In this document: positions 42,725-49,647 of the stretch, piece by piece
Numbering within the stretch: position 1 is the first letter of the stretch
Layout: every line of letters starts with the position of its first letter
Assembly (NCBI GenBank): GCA_016201795.1
Contig: JACQCF010000014.1
Location: 1 to 49,647, forward strand
Length of the DNA stretch: 49,647 nt
Reading direction: 5' to 3'
Source of the DNA: Candidatus Omnitrophota bacterium
Lineage (GTDB): Bacteria > Omnitrophota > Gorgyraeia > Zapsychrales > Fredricksoniimonadaceae
Made by a program: the position numbers and the translations under genes
Notes under the pieces: model-generated
Told to the model about the DNA's origin: nothing
Database searches by the model: none
The model's input: the letters and a program-made list of their open reading frames with translations, nothing else

Positions 42725-43160
42725 GGGGGTGACTGGTCTCGACTTGTGTTGCTCGGACCTAGGTGGCATGCCGGGGAAGCTTGGTTGGCCCCGTTAACAA
42801 TCCAGGCACAAATTAAACGCTAAAGAAAATCAAGCGTTGTTAGCCAAAGCTGAAGCGATCGTTGCTCCGGTGTTTAGCACTCCGGTGTTCAACTTACCGG
42901 TGATCGCAATGGCCCCGGCTATTGCTGTTATCCCTTAAACGGATAACCCCGTTGACCTGCAACGCCTGCTAGCAGAATCAACGGACACCAAGCAGGCTGG
43001 CTGTATTAGTGTCTTCTCTAATATAGTGAGACCTTAAGAAGGCTGGTCCCGCCGTACTTTGTTGGTTTAGGAAGGCGGGATAAGATTAAAAGACCAACTA
43101 TGCATGTAGAGGCTTAAGTTTTGACATCCAAGGACCCGGGTTCAATTCCCGGCACCTCCA
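42725..43160 (+). ncRNA. ssrA: Transfer-messenger RNA (tmRNA)
   Basis: Ribosome-rescue RNA. The 5' end GGGGGTGACTGGTCTCGAC and the 3' end GGACCCGGGTTCAATTCCC plus GGCACCTCCA form the tRNA-like domain: GGGGGTG (42725-42731) pairs with CACCTCC (43153-43159), the discriminator is A (43160) and CCA is not encoded. The tag reading frame starts at GCT 42819 (AKENQALLAKAE...) and runs 39 codons to TAA 42936-42938, ending AIAVIP. The stop lies in the loop of GTTATCC/GGATAAC, as the stop-containing helix does in standard one-piece tmRNA. The tag is much longer than the usual 8-15 residues and does not end in ALAA. Confidence 0.97.
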
Positions 43161-43188
43161 TTCTACTGTTAATTGAGGAGCGTAGTTT

Positions 43189-43566
43189 ATGTTCCACAAA
43201 TACTTAACAATCGTTTCTTTTTTTGTTTTTTTTATCTTAAGCGCAGCTGTATCAGCCACTCAAGTTGGCCAACTCATACGCTCAGAAGAGATGGATCAGA
43301 AACAAAAGCAGATCCTTGATTGGGCTCAAACCAGCCGGGCGTATTTTTTTAACGATTATTCGATTTCGGGAATTGAGCTTACTTTGGAGCAGTCCAAGGC
43401 TCTTCAAAAGATCGTTGAACCTAAGGATGGGCGTTTTTTGAAAAAGGGTGAGGTGGATGATCTTTGCTTGGAAATCACAGGATATATCCACAAGCAAGTG
43501 AAACCTTCCCTTGAAATCTCCTGCGCCATCGAAAGTGCGGTATTGAGGGTTTGGGCTCATCAATGA
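43189..43566 (+). CDS. Small exported protein of unknown function, 125 aa
   Basis: Not recognised. A clear signal peptide (YLTIVSFFVFFILSAAVSA, cleavage likely near SAT) precedes a soluble helical domain with RSEEMDQKQKQILDWAQTSR and two Cys (LCLEITGY, EISCAIES) that could pair in the periplasm. ATG has GAGGAG upstream. It begins 28 bases after the tmRNA and might be co-transcribed with it. Confidence 0.65.
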   Translation: MFHKYLTIVSFFVFFILSAAVSATQVGQLIRSEEMDQKQKQILDWAQTSRAYFFNDYSISGIELTLEQSKALQKIVEPKDGRFLKKGEVDDLCLEITGYIHKQVKPSLEISCAIESAVLRVWAHQ

Positions 43567-43638
43567 CAACATTTCTAATATTTTTTTTACCAGAGGCATA
43601 ACCCTAACTTTAAGAATAGGTTGTAACAATATTATTAT

Positions 43639-43667
43639 TTGCCAAAATGAAATCTATAGTGTATACT
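43639..43667 (+). promoter_or_regulatory. Promoter for the two-partner secretion pair
   Basis: TTGCCA (43639-43644), 17-base spacer, TATACT (43662-43667). The predicted start near 43674 gives an untranslated leader of about 165 bases before the TpsB gene. Confidence 0.72.
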
Positions 43668-43739
43668 TCCTTTATTACTCAGAAAACACCCTATTAATCA
43701 TTAGGACAATTTTTTCACCCATAAACAATAGAATCAATG

Positions 43740-43802
43740 ATTATTTTCGTACCCCCTAGTTTAACCAATGTGCCAGGTGGATTGATATCCTACGAAAATA
43801 AT
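43740..43802. other. Inverted repeat in the TpsB leader
   Basis: ATTATTTTCGTA (43740-43751) and TACGAAAATAAT (43791-43802) form a perfect 12-base stem around 39 bases. It sits 38 bases before the ATG. The rest of the 274-base gap 43567-43840 is AT-rich with only the promoter visible. Confidence 0.65.
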
Positions 43803-43840
43803 TAAAAAACAGGAATCATCATACCAGATAGGGAGGGAAC

Positions 43841-45583
43841 GTGAAATTTACCAACAGATTATTATTTGCGTGCGGCGTTATTTATTTCTTCTTTTTTATT
43901 TTTGATACTCATGCGCAAGCGGTACCTTCGGGACAGGATGCGGGATCTACGATCCAGCGGCTGGATCAGGAAAAAGCTAAACAAGACCTTTCAAAGTCTT
44001 TAGAGTATGGTAAGAAAAAAGCTGAGATAGAGGGCAAGGAAAATGTTGAACAGGCAAGACCGGCTCAGGCACCGACAGGAGCCACCACCAAAGTTTTGAT
44101 AAAAAGCATTGTGGTCGAGGGCGTCACACTCTTAAAACAACAGGATATTCAAAAAGTCACAACCTCTTATGAAGGGAAAGAATTAAATTTGGATGGTTTT
44201 CGCGAGGTCGCTGATAAGATCACGGATCTTTACCGCCGTAAGGGGTATGCCACCAGTTTCGCCTTTGTCCGTCCCCAAAAGATTAACAACAATACCTTGG
44301 TCGTCAGTATCGTAGAAGGTAGGGTCGGGGACGTCCGTATTTCGGGGAATAAATGGTTCAGGTCTCATCTGCTGATGCACTACCTTGAGCTGCGGCGCGA
44401 TCAGTTCTTTAATTATGATGTTTTAAGGGAAAACCTTCGTCAAATGAACGAGCATCCTGATGTCAATGGCCGCGCCGTCTTAAGCCGCAGCGAAGCTCCA
44501 GGGGCGACAGACGTTGAGGTTCAGGTCAAAGAGCACGTGCCGTTTCATGCGACGCTCGGGTATAACAATTACAATTCCACCTTTCTTGGCCGCAACAAGT
44601 ATTCCGTGGAATTGAAATCCACCAATTTCTCAGGGCATGGCGATATTTTATCCGGCGAAATTCAGGCAGGCGAGGCGTACCGTTATCATCTTTATTCGGG
44701 GCGCTACCTTTTTCCCCTGACCTCACGGGCCGCCGTGGGGGTGTATTATCTGCATGTCAATCAGGCATTAGGCAGGTCCCTAAGGGATTTGCATATTAAA
44801 GGAGAAGGCGATGTTGCGAACGCCTATTTCTCCTATAAGTTGATAGACAGGCAAAATTTTTCATTGGATGTGAGCCCATCCTTTGAATACAAAGATATTA
44901 AAAACCAACAAAGTGGTCTTGTGACCAGCGAAGATAACACCCGGGCAGTGAGCCTCGGTTTTGATTTGGATGCATCAGACGCTTTCAAGGGCCGCACCAT
45001 CGTGACCCAGCAATTCGATTTTGGGATCCCCAATATCATGGGCGGGATTTCCGCTAAAGACGATACCACCAGCAGGTTAGGCGGCGCCGGCAGGTTTTTC
45101 CGTTCTGTGACCAATGCGGCGCGCGTTCAGGCCATGCCTTTCTCAAGCGTACTGATGTTCAAAGGGGCGGCCCAATTAACAAACTACAATCTCACAGCCT
45201 CGGAACAGTTTCAGGTTGGCGGCTACTACACGGTCCGTGGATACCCGGTCTCTGAACTGTCGGGGGATAAAGGTATTACTCTTTCTGCAGAATGGTATTT
45301 CCCTCTTTATTTTTTACCTAAAGACAAGTTTATACCCCATACCAACACTTCCTGGCGCGATGCCTTTAGTGTGATGGGCTTTTTTGATTGGGGTGTAGCC
45401 TCGAATAACAGCCCTAAGATCGGGGAGATTAAGAAGGAAACCATTCATAGCGCAGGTCCTGGCGTGAGGTTTAATATAACCAATTCTTATTATGTGGCTT
45501 TTGATTATGGGTTTCCTTTGGGGCAGCAGACATCGGATGGTACCAAGGGTATAGCGTACGTTGAAACAAAAATATTTTTCTAA
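43841..45583 (+). CDS. Two-partner secretion outer-membrane transporter (ShlB/FhaC family TpsB)
   Basis: Omp85-superfamily porin exporting the TpsA encoded next. Signal peptide (LLFACGVIYFFFFIFDTHAQ), then a Gln/Lys/Glu-rich linker, two POTRA domains (from about residue 85: IKSIVVEGVTLLKQQDIQKV; second from about 160: GDVRISGNKWFRSHLLMHYL) and a 16-strand barrel. YYTVRGYPVSELSGDKG contains the VRGY motif of loop L6. The last strand ends in IAYVETKIFF with C-terminal Phe, as expected for an outer-membrane barrel. 580 residues, complete. Confidence 0.93.
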   Translation: MKFTNRLLFACGVIYFFFFIFDTHAQAVPSGQDAGSTIQRLDQEKAKQDLSKSLEYGKKKAEIEGKENVEQARPAQAPTGATTKVLIKSIVVEGVTLLKQQDIQKVTTSYEGKELNLDGFREVADKITDLYRRKGYATSFAFVRPQKINNNTLVVSIVEGRVGDVRISGNKWFRSHLLMHYLELRRDQFFNYDVLRENLRQMNEHPDVNGRAVLSRSEAPGATDVEVQVKEHVPFHATLGYNNYNSTFLGRNKYSVELKSTNFSGHGDILSGEIQAGEAYRYHLYSGRYLFPLTSRAAVGVYYLHVNQALGRSLRDLHIKGEGDVANAYFSYKLIDRQNFSLDVSPSFEYKDIKNQQSGLVTSEDNTRAVSLGFDLDASDAFKGRTIVTQQFDFGIPNIMGGISAKDDTTSRLGGAGRFFRSVTNAARVQAMPFSSVLMFKGAAQLTNYNLTASEQFQVGGYYTVRGYPVSELSGDKGITLSAEWYFPLYFLPKDKFIPHTNTSWRDAFSVMGFFDWGVASNNSPKIGEIKKETIHSAGPGVRFNITNSYYVAFDYGFPLGQQTSDGTKGIAYVETKIFF

Positions 45584-45605
45584 ACCGTCAAAAAGGAGCT
45601 CAACC

Positions 45606-48600
45606 ATGTGGCAGAATAAACTTTATAAAAAGGCTAGGAGCATAACAGCGCTTGTCGTGTCCATCGTCATGATGGCGACACAAACGACTTTTGTTTACGC
45701 GCAAGCTCTGCCTGCAAACCCCACTGTCGTTGATGGGAATGCGACATTTAATTATAATGGGAATGGTCAAACCCTGACCGTTAACCAAAACACACCCAAT
45801 GTGCAAATTAATTGGGGTAGTTTCAATATTGGAACGGGCCAGCAGGTGATTTACAATCAGCCCAGCTCTGTCTCTACGGCGTGGAACGTGGCTTCGGGAG
45901 GAGTTTCTCAACTATTGGGAAGCCTTTCGGCCAATGGCTTTTTTGCCTTGATTAATCCCTCCGGTATTTTTATAGGGCCCCAGGCGAATATTAACACTGC
46001 AGGATTTTTAGCATCAACTTTGAACGCTCCACAGAGTGCTTTGCTCAACGGGCTGCTCAATAACTCTGTGTATAATTTTATCAAAGATCCTAATAATCCT
46101 AATGCTTCTATTGTGAACCAAGGAACAATTCAGGTCAGTGATAATGGGCAAATTACTCTAATAGGCGGCTCTGTCCAAAATGACAGCACTGGCTCCATTA
46201 TAGCTAAATTAGGGAAGGTGAATATCGCCTCAGGTGAGCAAGTAGCTTTGACAGTGGATAATCAAGGGCTCACATCGGTAGCTATTGATCAGCCTTTGAC
46301 AACGAGTGTTAGTGGCGTTGGTTCGCCGATTGTCAATTTGGGTAACATTATCGCTGATGGCGGTATTGTGACCTTAACAGCAAAAACAGTCCAAAATGTT
46401 TTCCAATATGCCATTAATAACCAGGGCGTCATCAAGGCTGATGCGTTGGTGAACAAGAACGGCGAGATCTATTTGACCGCCAACGACCGCGTGAATGTGG
46501 CGGGAGATATTTCCGCTCTAGGCGGCAAGGTCAGGGTGGATTCCCAGGGAGCCGATTACTCCGGAACCATTGAGGCCGCGGATGCCATTTTCAATGCCAA
46601 TGACGGAGATACCATTATTGGTCCTCCGTCTCCCGCTATTAGTGGTAGTTTTGTTGGTAATTATACATGGCGTGATAATCTCAATATTTATGTAACCGAC
46701 AACACAAACGTGATCGGTAGCGGGACCATTATTGCGGATTACGACAACAACGGGACCGGTGAATTCGGTTTATCTGCCGGTAAGACACTTTCTACAGCGG
46801 GGGCACTATCGATTCATGCCGGGCAGAATATCAGCTTTGGGGACAATTCTCATGTTTTCTCGAATGGGCCCGTGACCCTTAGTACAAAAATCGGGGATAT
46901 TATCCAAGGGATCAACTCAAGCATCACGACTAAGAGAATCGCGACCCTTATTTCCGGAAGCCTGTCAAGCAGCTTTACTACCGGCCTATGGTACAACCAT
47001 GATACCAATGGGTATAGCAATACAAATTTACCGACGTTAGATTTTACATGGGGTTACACGGTTGATTCTGGAACATCGCTGTCTTTTACAGCAACGGCCG
47101 GTGGTGATTACAGTATGTTATCTGGCTCGAGCGTACAAACAAATGGTGGGGATATTTCTATTACGGCTGGTACCAGTGGCGCCAGCGGCGCAGGGCATTT
47201 AAATATTAACACAGCCGGGGGGACCTACCATGGATTTCTTAATGCAGGGGCAGGACATATTTTTATAAGCTTGAAGAAGAATTTAGTAGTTAGTGACTAC
47301 AGCACACCGACTTTTAGAGCTGGAGGAGGAGAAGCTGGATTTTTTGATGTGAGTGATAATAACGTGAGTAAAAATGTGAAGCCCGCGGCTTTTGGGGATG
47401 GTTCAACTGATCCGGTTGAGCTCTCTTTTAACTACACTTTCAAATTAGGTTCTCATGCCGGCCCAGTCGGTTCGTTGATTTGTGGGGGCGGGACCTGCAC
47501 GACCACGGGCACGGCAGATCTCGAGGGCGCCACATGGGTCTTCTCGCTCCAAGACGGTAGCGGAAACAGTGCAAGCCTTGGCAATTTCATGTTCGACTGG
47601 ACCAAACCGGTTGTTTCCGTTGGTTCTACGACGGGAACGCTGAATCCGGATGGCTCGTATTTGCCAGATGCTACGGTGAGTTTTAACGCCACAGACAATC
47701 TGTCCGGGTTTTCTTCGCAGGGCGGTGGTACATCTTGGACAGGTTTTAATTCGCAAACAACCTCTGGTTTAGGGGCCAAGACTTTGACGTCTACTTCGGT
47801 ATGTGATGAGGCCGGTAATTGCAACACTGGTACAGCGTCGCTTACGATCCATGCTCTGCTCAGTATAATCGCGAACTCCCTTAGTAAAGTTTACGGCGAT
47901 ACGGCCACATTGGGTACGACTGCATTTACAACCAGCGGTACACTTTATGGCTCGGATAGTGTAACAGGTGTGACGCTCACAAGCGCCGGAGCAGCGGCTA
48001 CAGCGAATGTGGCAGGTTCTCCGTATGATATTGTGCCCAGTGCCGCCGTAGGCAGTGGTTTAGACAATTACATTATCAGCTATGTCAACGGCGCTCTGAC
48101 AGTAACGCCGGCGGCATTGACGATAACAGCCAATGATCAGAGTAAGACGTTCGGTGATACGTTTACTTTTGCCGGGACGGAGTTTACCTCCAGTGGCTTG
48201 GTGAACGCTGACACCGTGGATAGTGTGACCTTAACTAGCGGTGGCGCTGCTGCTGGGGCAACCGTTGCTGGGAGTCCATACGCCATTACTCCGAGCGCAG
48301 CTGTAGGCACAGGTCTTAGTAACTATGAGATCGCTTATCTGCCGGGCTTGTTTACGGTGAATCCAGGGCCCGCGCCTACACCTATTCAGAATATTTTCGG
48401 CCTTTTAGGGGATGAATTCAGGTTTAAAATACCTGCTAAAGATTTCACAAATAATTTCGCGATTTCCTATACACAGGGGCCGATCAGTTTTATAGCGAAC
48501 CAGGTGTTCTTCTACCATCCTCTGGCTGAGGTGGGTGCGCCCCAAGAGCCAGCACTTGATCCGAGGATGTACGATTTTATAAACGGAAATATTACTTATT

Positions 48601-48665
48601 CGAATCCCGGAGCTCTTCCTTTGCAATTAGAGCAGAAAAAGAAGAATCCTCTGTTGGCTCAGTAA
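45606..48665 (+). CDS. Filamentous haemagglutinin-like secreted protein (TpsA) with MBG repeats
   Basis: Signal peptide SITALVVSIVMMATQTTFVY to AQA, then the TPS secretion domain (residues about 40-300) with VQINWGSFNIGTGQQVIYNQ and NPSGIFIGPQANINTAGFLA, a beta-helix body, an Ig-like part (DWTKPVVSVGSTTGTLNPDG) and two MBG-type repeats near the C-terminus (IIANSLSKVYGDTATLGTTA and ITANDQSKTFGDTFTFAGTE, about 85 residues apart). The C-terminal tail ends KKKNPLLAQ. ATG 45606 is preceded by AAGGAG; the longer frame from 45561 overlaps the TpsB gene. 1019 residues. Probably an adhesin or surface matrix protein. Confidence 0.9.
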   Translation: MWQNKLYKKARSITALVVSIVMMATQTTFVYAQALPANPTVVDGNATFNYNGNGQTLTVNQNTPNVQINWGSFNIGTGQQVIYNQPSSVSTAWNVASGGVSQLLGSLSANGFFALINPSGIFIGPQANINTAGFLASTLNAPQSALLNGLLNNSVYNFIKDPNNPNASIVNQGTIQVSDNGQITLIGGSVQNDSTGSIIAKLGKVNIASGEQVALTVDNQGLTSVAIDQPLTTSVSGVGSPIVNLGNIIADGGIVTLTAKTVQNVFQYAINNQGVIKADALVNKNGEIYLTANDRVNVAGDISALGGKVRVDSQGADYSGTIEAADAIFNANDGDTIIGPPSPAISGSFVGNYTWRDNLNIYVTDNTNVIGSGTIIADYDNNGTGEFGLSAGKTLSTAGALSIHAGQNISFGDNSHVFSNGPVTLSTKIGDIIQGINSSITTKRIATLISGSLSSSFTTGLWYNHDTNGYSNTNLPTLDFTWGYTVDSGTSLSFTATAGGDYSMLSGSSVQTNGGDISITAGTSGASGAGHLNINTAGGTYHGFLNAGAGHIFISLKKNLVVSDYSTPTFRAGGGEAGFFDVSDNNVSKNVKPAAFGDGSTDPVELSFNYTFKLGSHAGPVGSLICGGGTCTTTGTADLEGATWVFSLQDGSGNSASLGNFMFDWTKPVVSVGSTTGTLNPDGSYLPDATVSFNATDNLSGFSSQGGGTSWTGFNSQTTSGLGAKTLTSTSVCDEAGNCNTGTASLTIHALLSIIANSLSKVYGDTATLGTTAFTTSGTLYGSDSVTGVTLTSAGAAATANVAGSPYDIVPSAAVGSGLDNYIISYVNGALTVTPAALTITANDQSKTFGDTFTFAGTEFTSSGLVNADTVDSVTLTSGGAAAGATVAGSPYAITPSAAVGTGLSNYEIAYLPGLFTVNPGPAPTPIQNIFGLLGDEFRFKIPAKDFTNNFAISYTQGPISFIANQVFFYHPLAEVGAPQEPALDPRMYDFINGNITYSNPGALPLQLEQKKKNPLLAQ

Positions 48666-48683
48666 GAGGTGTTTCAAAAACCA

Positions 48684-48724
48684 CCCCCGTCCCGTCCCGC
48701 ATTTGCGGGAGACGGGGTTTTTTT
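48684..48724 (+). terminator. Intrinsic terminator after the TpsA gene
   Basis: ACCCCCGTCCCGTCCCGC, loop ATTT, GCGGGAGACGGGG then TTTTTTT: an inner CCCGC/GCGGG and an outer CCCCGT/ACGGGG stem followed by a seven-T run. Confidence 0.9.
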
Positions 48725-48795
48725 ATGGCATCTTTTAGTGGATATAGTAGAATGATTGCGGATTTTTAACAGCGGTATATCAATAAGGAGATCAT

Positions 48796-49350
48796 ATGGA
48801 CATCAAGAAAGGGGTGGCTTGTTTACTGTGCCTGCTTCTAGTAGGCTGCAGTAAGCCGCAGGAGCCCAAGGAGGCCGTAGCCTCAATCAACGGTTATGCG
48901 GTGACTCTCGACGAGTTTGAGGCAGGATTCACTCAGTCGCCCTTTGCCTCACGGGAGGATAAGGCCAAGGCCCGAAAGGATTATTTTAATAATCTTATCA
49001 ATCAAAAGTTGATCCTTCAGGATGCCCAACAAAAAAACATCGATAAAGATAAAGAGTTTTTGAAATCCATTGAGCATTTCTGGGAACAGTCTCTTTTGAC
49101 AGTTGCCCTGGGCGTGAAAACCAAGGAAATTGCAGGAAGCCTGCGCATTTCGCAGGAGAATATTCGCCGCCTTTATGATCAGATGGTCAAGGAAGGTGCC
49201 ACCACCAAGAGCTATGAGGAGCTTTACCCGCAGCTCAAGTGGCAGGCCCAGAAGCAAATGGAATCCCAGGCCTTAAACGATTGGATAGAGACTCTGCGCA
49301 AGAACGCGCAAATCAAGGTCAGTAAAGACTTGTTAAAAGGCAATCAATAG
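48796..49350 (+). CDS. SurA-N-like lipoprotein, 184 aa
   Basis: Signal peptide with lipobox LLLVGC (Cys about 18), then a SurA N-terminal-like helical domain: VASINGYAVTLDEFEAGF, RKDYFNNLINQKLILQDAQQ and a later helical arm. No parvulin PPIase domain follows, so it would be chaperone-like only. AAGGAG precedes the ATG. Located after the two-partner pair, it may help fold secreted beta proteins, but that is inference from position. Confidence 0.78.
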   Translation: MDIKKGVACLLCLLLVGCSKPQEPKEAVASINGYAVTLDEFEAGFTQSPFASREDKAKARKDYFNNLINQKLILQDAQQKNIDKDKEFLKSIEHFWEQSLLTVALGVKTKEIAGSLRISQENIRRLYDQMVKEGATTKSYEELYPQLKWQAQKQMESQALNDWIETLRKNAQIKVSKDLLKGNQ

Positions 49351-49355
49351 AGGCC

Positions 49356-49374
49356 TGCCGCTCGTCTAGCGGCA
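49356..49374. other. Perfect stem-loop after the lipoprotein gene
   Basis: TGCCGCT-CGTCT-AGCGGCA, a seven-base stem. No T-run follows, so a weak or Rho-assisted terminator is possible but not shown. Confidence 0.5.
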
Positions 49375-49415
49375 TGCACGTTATCGTATATGCAATAGAA
49401 TAAACAGGGGGAGCT

Positions 49416-49647
49416 ATGAATCAGCCGACAGCCTTCAAAGGGCAACAAAGACATAATTTTTATATCGATAAGGATTTTCAAACCAAATTCATCATCAAGT
49501 TTTGTTTGATTGTGTGTGCGGGGGCGCTCTTGACGATCGCGTTTTTGTATTATCTGGCACGTTTGTCCACCACGGTTGCGATCATCAACTCCCGGGTGAC
49601 GGTCATGACGACCTCCGATTTTATCATGCCGCTTTTGATCCAGACGG
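49416..49647 (+). CDS. Membrane sensor/chemoreceptor-like protein, 3' truncated by the window end
   Basis: ATG 49416 follows AGGGGGAG. The 77 visible residues contain HNFYIDKDFQTKFIIKFCLI and a membrane span (IVCAGALLTIAFLYYLA, about 37-53), then LSTTVAIINSRVTVMTTSDF. The FYIDKDFQTKFI juxtamembrane pattern recalls HAMP-containing methyl-accepting or sensor proteins in Omnitrophota and related groups, but no signalling domain is in view. Confidence 0.6.
   Translation, partial: MNQPTAFKGQQRHNFYIDKDFQTKFIIKFCLIVCAGALLTIAFLYYLARLSTTVAIINSRVTVMTTSDFIMPLLIQT

Noticed and set aside
1-49647. CRISPR array, prophage, insertion sequence or rRNA
   Set aside because: No regularly spaced direct repeats, transposase, integrase, phage structural genes or rRNA-like sequence were seen.

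Overview
The window looks like a chromosomal segment of an uncultured Gram-negative (diderm) bacterium, most likely Omnitrophota (old OP3). The main reason is the first gene: a giant modular protein whose N-terminal block, short PAMS / DRAM-type linkers and C-terminal block starting GGIDLTPANMNLQTQN match what I recall of large Omnitrophota proteins; this is memory, not a search. LptF/LptG, LolC/LolD, MlaE/F/D, an Omp85-type TpsB porin and several lipoproteins independently show an outer membrane.

Layout. 1-4.3 kb: 5'-truncated giant protein (methyltransferase-like domain plus three GNAT-like domains). 4.4-5.1 kb: a nucleotidyltransferase with a 56-residue partner, resembling a toxin-antitoxin-type pair. 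5.1-29.6 kb: a very long plus-strand run with almost no spacing, starting at a good sigma70-type promoter: lysS, lolC-lolD, ilvE-like, mcsA-mcsB-clpC, mlaE-mlaF-mlaD, radA, PIN-TRAM (yacL-like), ispD-ispF, cysE-cysS, tmk-holB-ricT-metG, mtnA, thiL, tsaE-tsaB, alr. 29.6-32.5 kb (minus): comF-lptF-lptG. 32.5-35.2 kb (plus): small exported protein, pyrE, maf, M48 lipoprotein, DUF192 protein. 35.2-40.6 kb (minus): aceE-aceF-lpdA, a complete pyruvate dehydrogenase operon with homodimeric E1. 40.7-43.2 kb: tRNA-Leu(CAG), an AEC transporter, a structured leader, smpB and ssrA (tmRNA). 43.2-48.7 kb: a small exported protein and a two-partner secretion pair (TpsB porin, FHA-like TpsA with MBG repeats). 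48.8 kb to the end: a SurA-N-like lipoprotein and the start of a membrane sensor protein.

How it fits together. Most of the window is housekeeping: tRNA charging, envelope biogenesis (Lpt, Lol, Mla), isoprenoid precursors, cysteine synthesis, t6A tRNA modification, ribosome rescue and pyruvate oxidation. The gene order mcsA-mcsB-clpC-radA-yacL-ispD-ispF-cysE-cysS and tmk-holB-ricT follows the Bacillus order, but with an mla lipid-transport cassette inserted and ctsR, disA and gltX absent.

The most interesting non-gene content is a set of small palindromic elements. One family (arms GTGTCATTGCGAGG / CCTCGCAATGACAC) occurs between genes, in frame inside the giant protein, in the E2 linker of pyruvate dehydrogenase, and apparently as the source of a lipoprotein signal peptide. 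Much smaller CCCGCC/GGCGGG hairpins sit in frame in pyrE and the giant protein, and one is nested inside a larger element. Other highlights are a tmRNA with a 39-codon tag and a structured leader whose base stem overlaps the smpB Shine-Dalgarno sequence.
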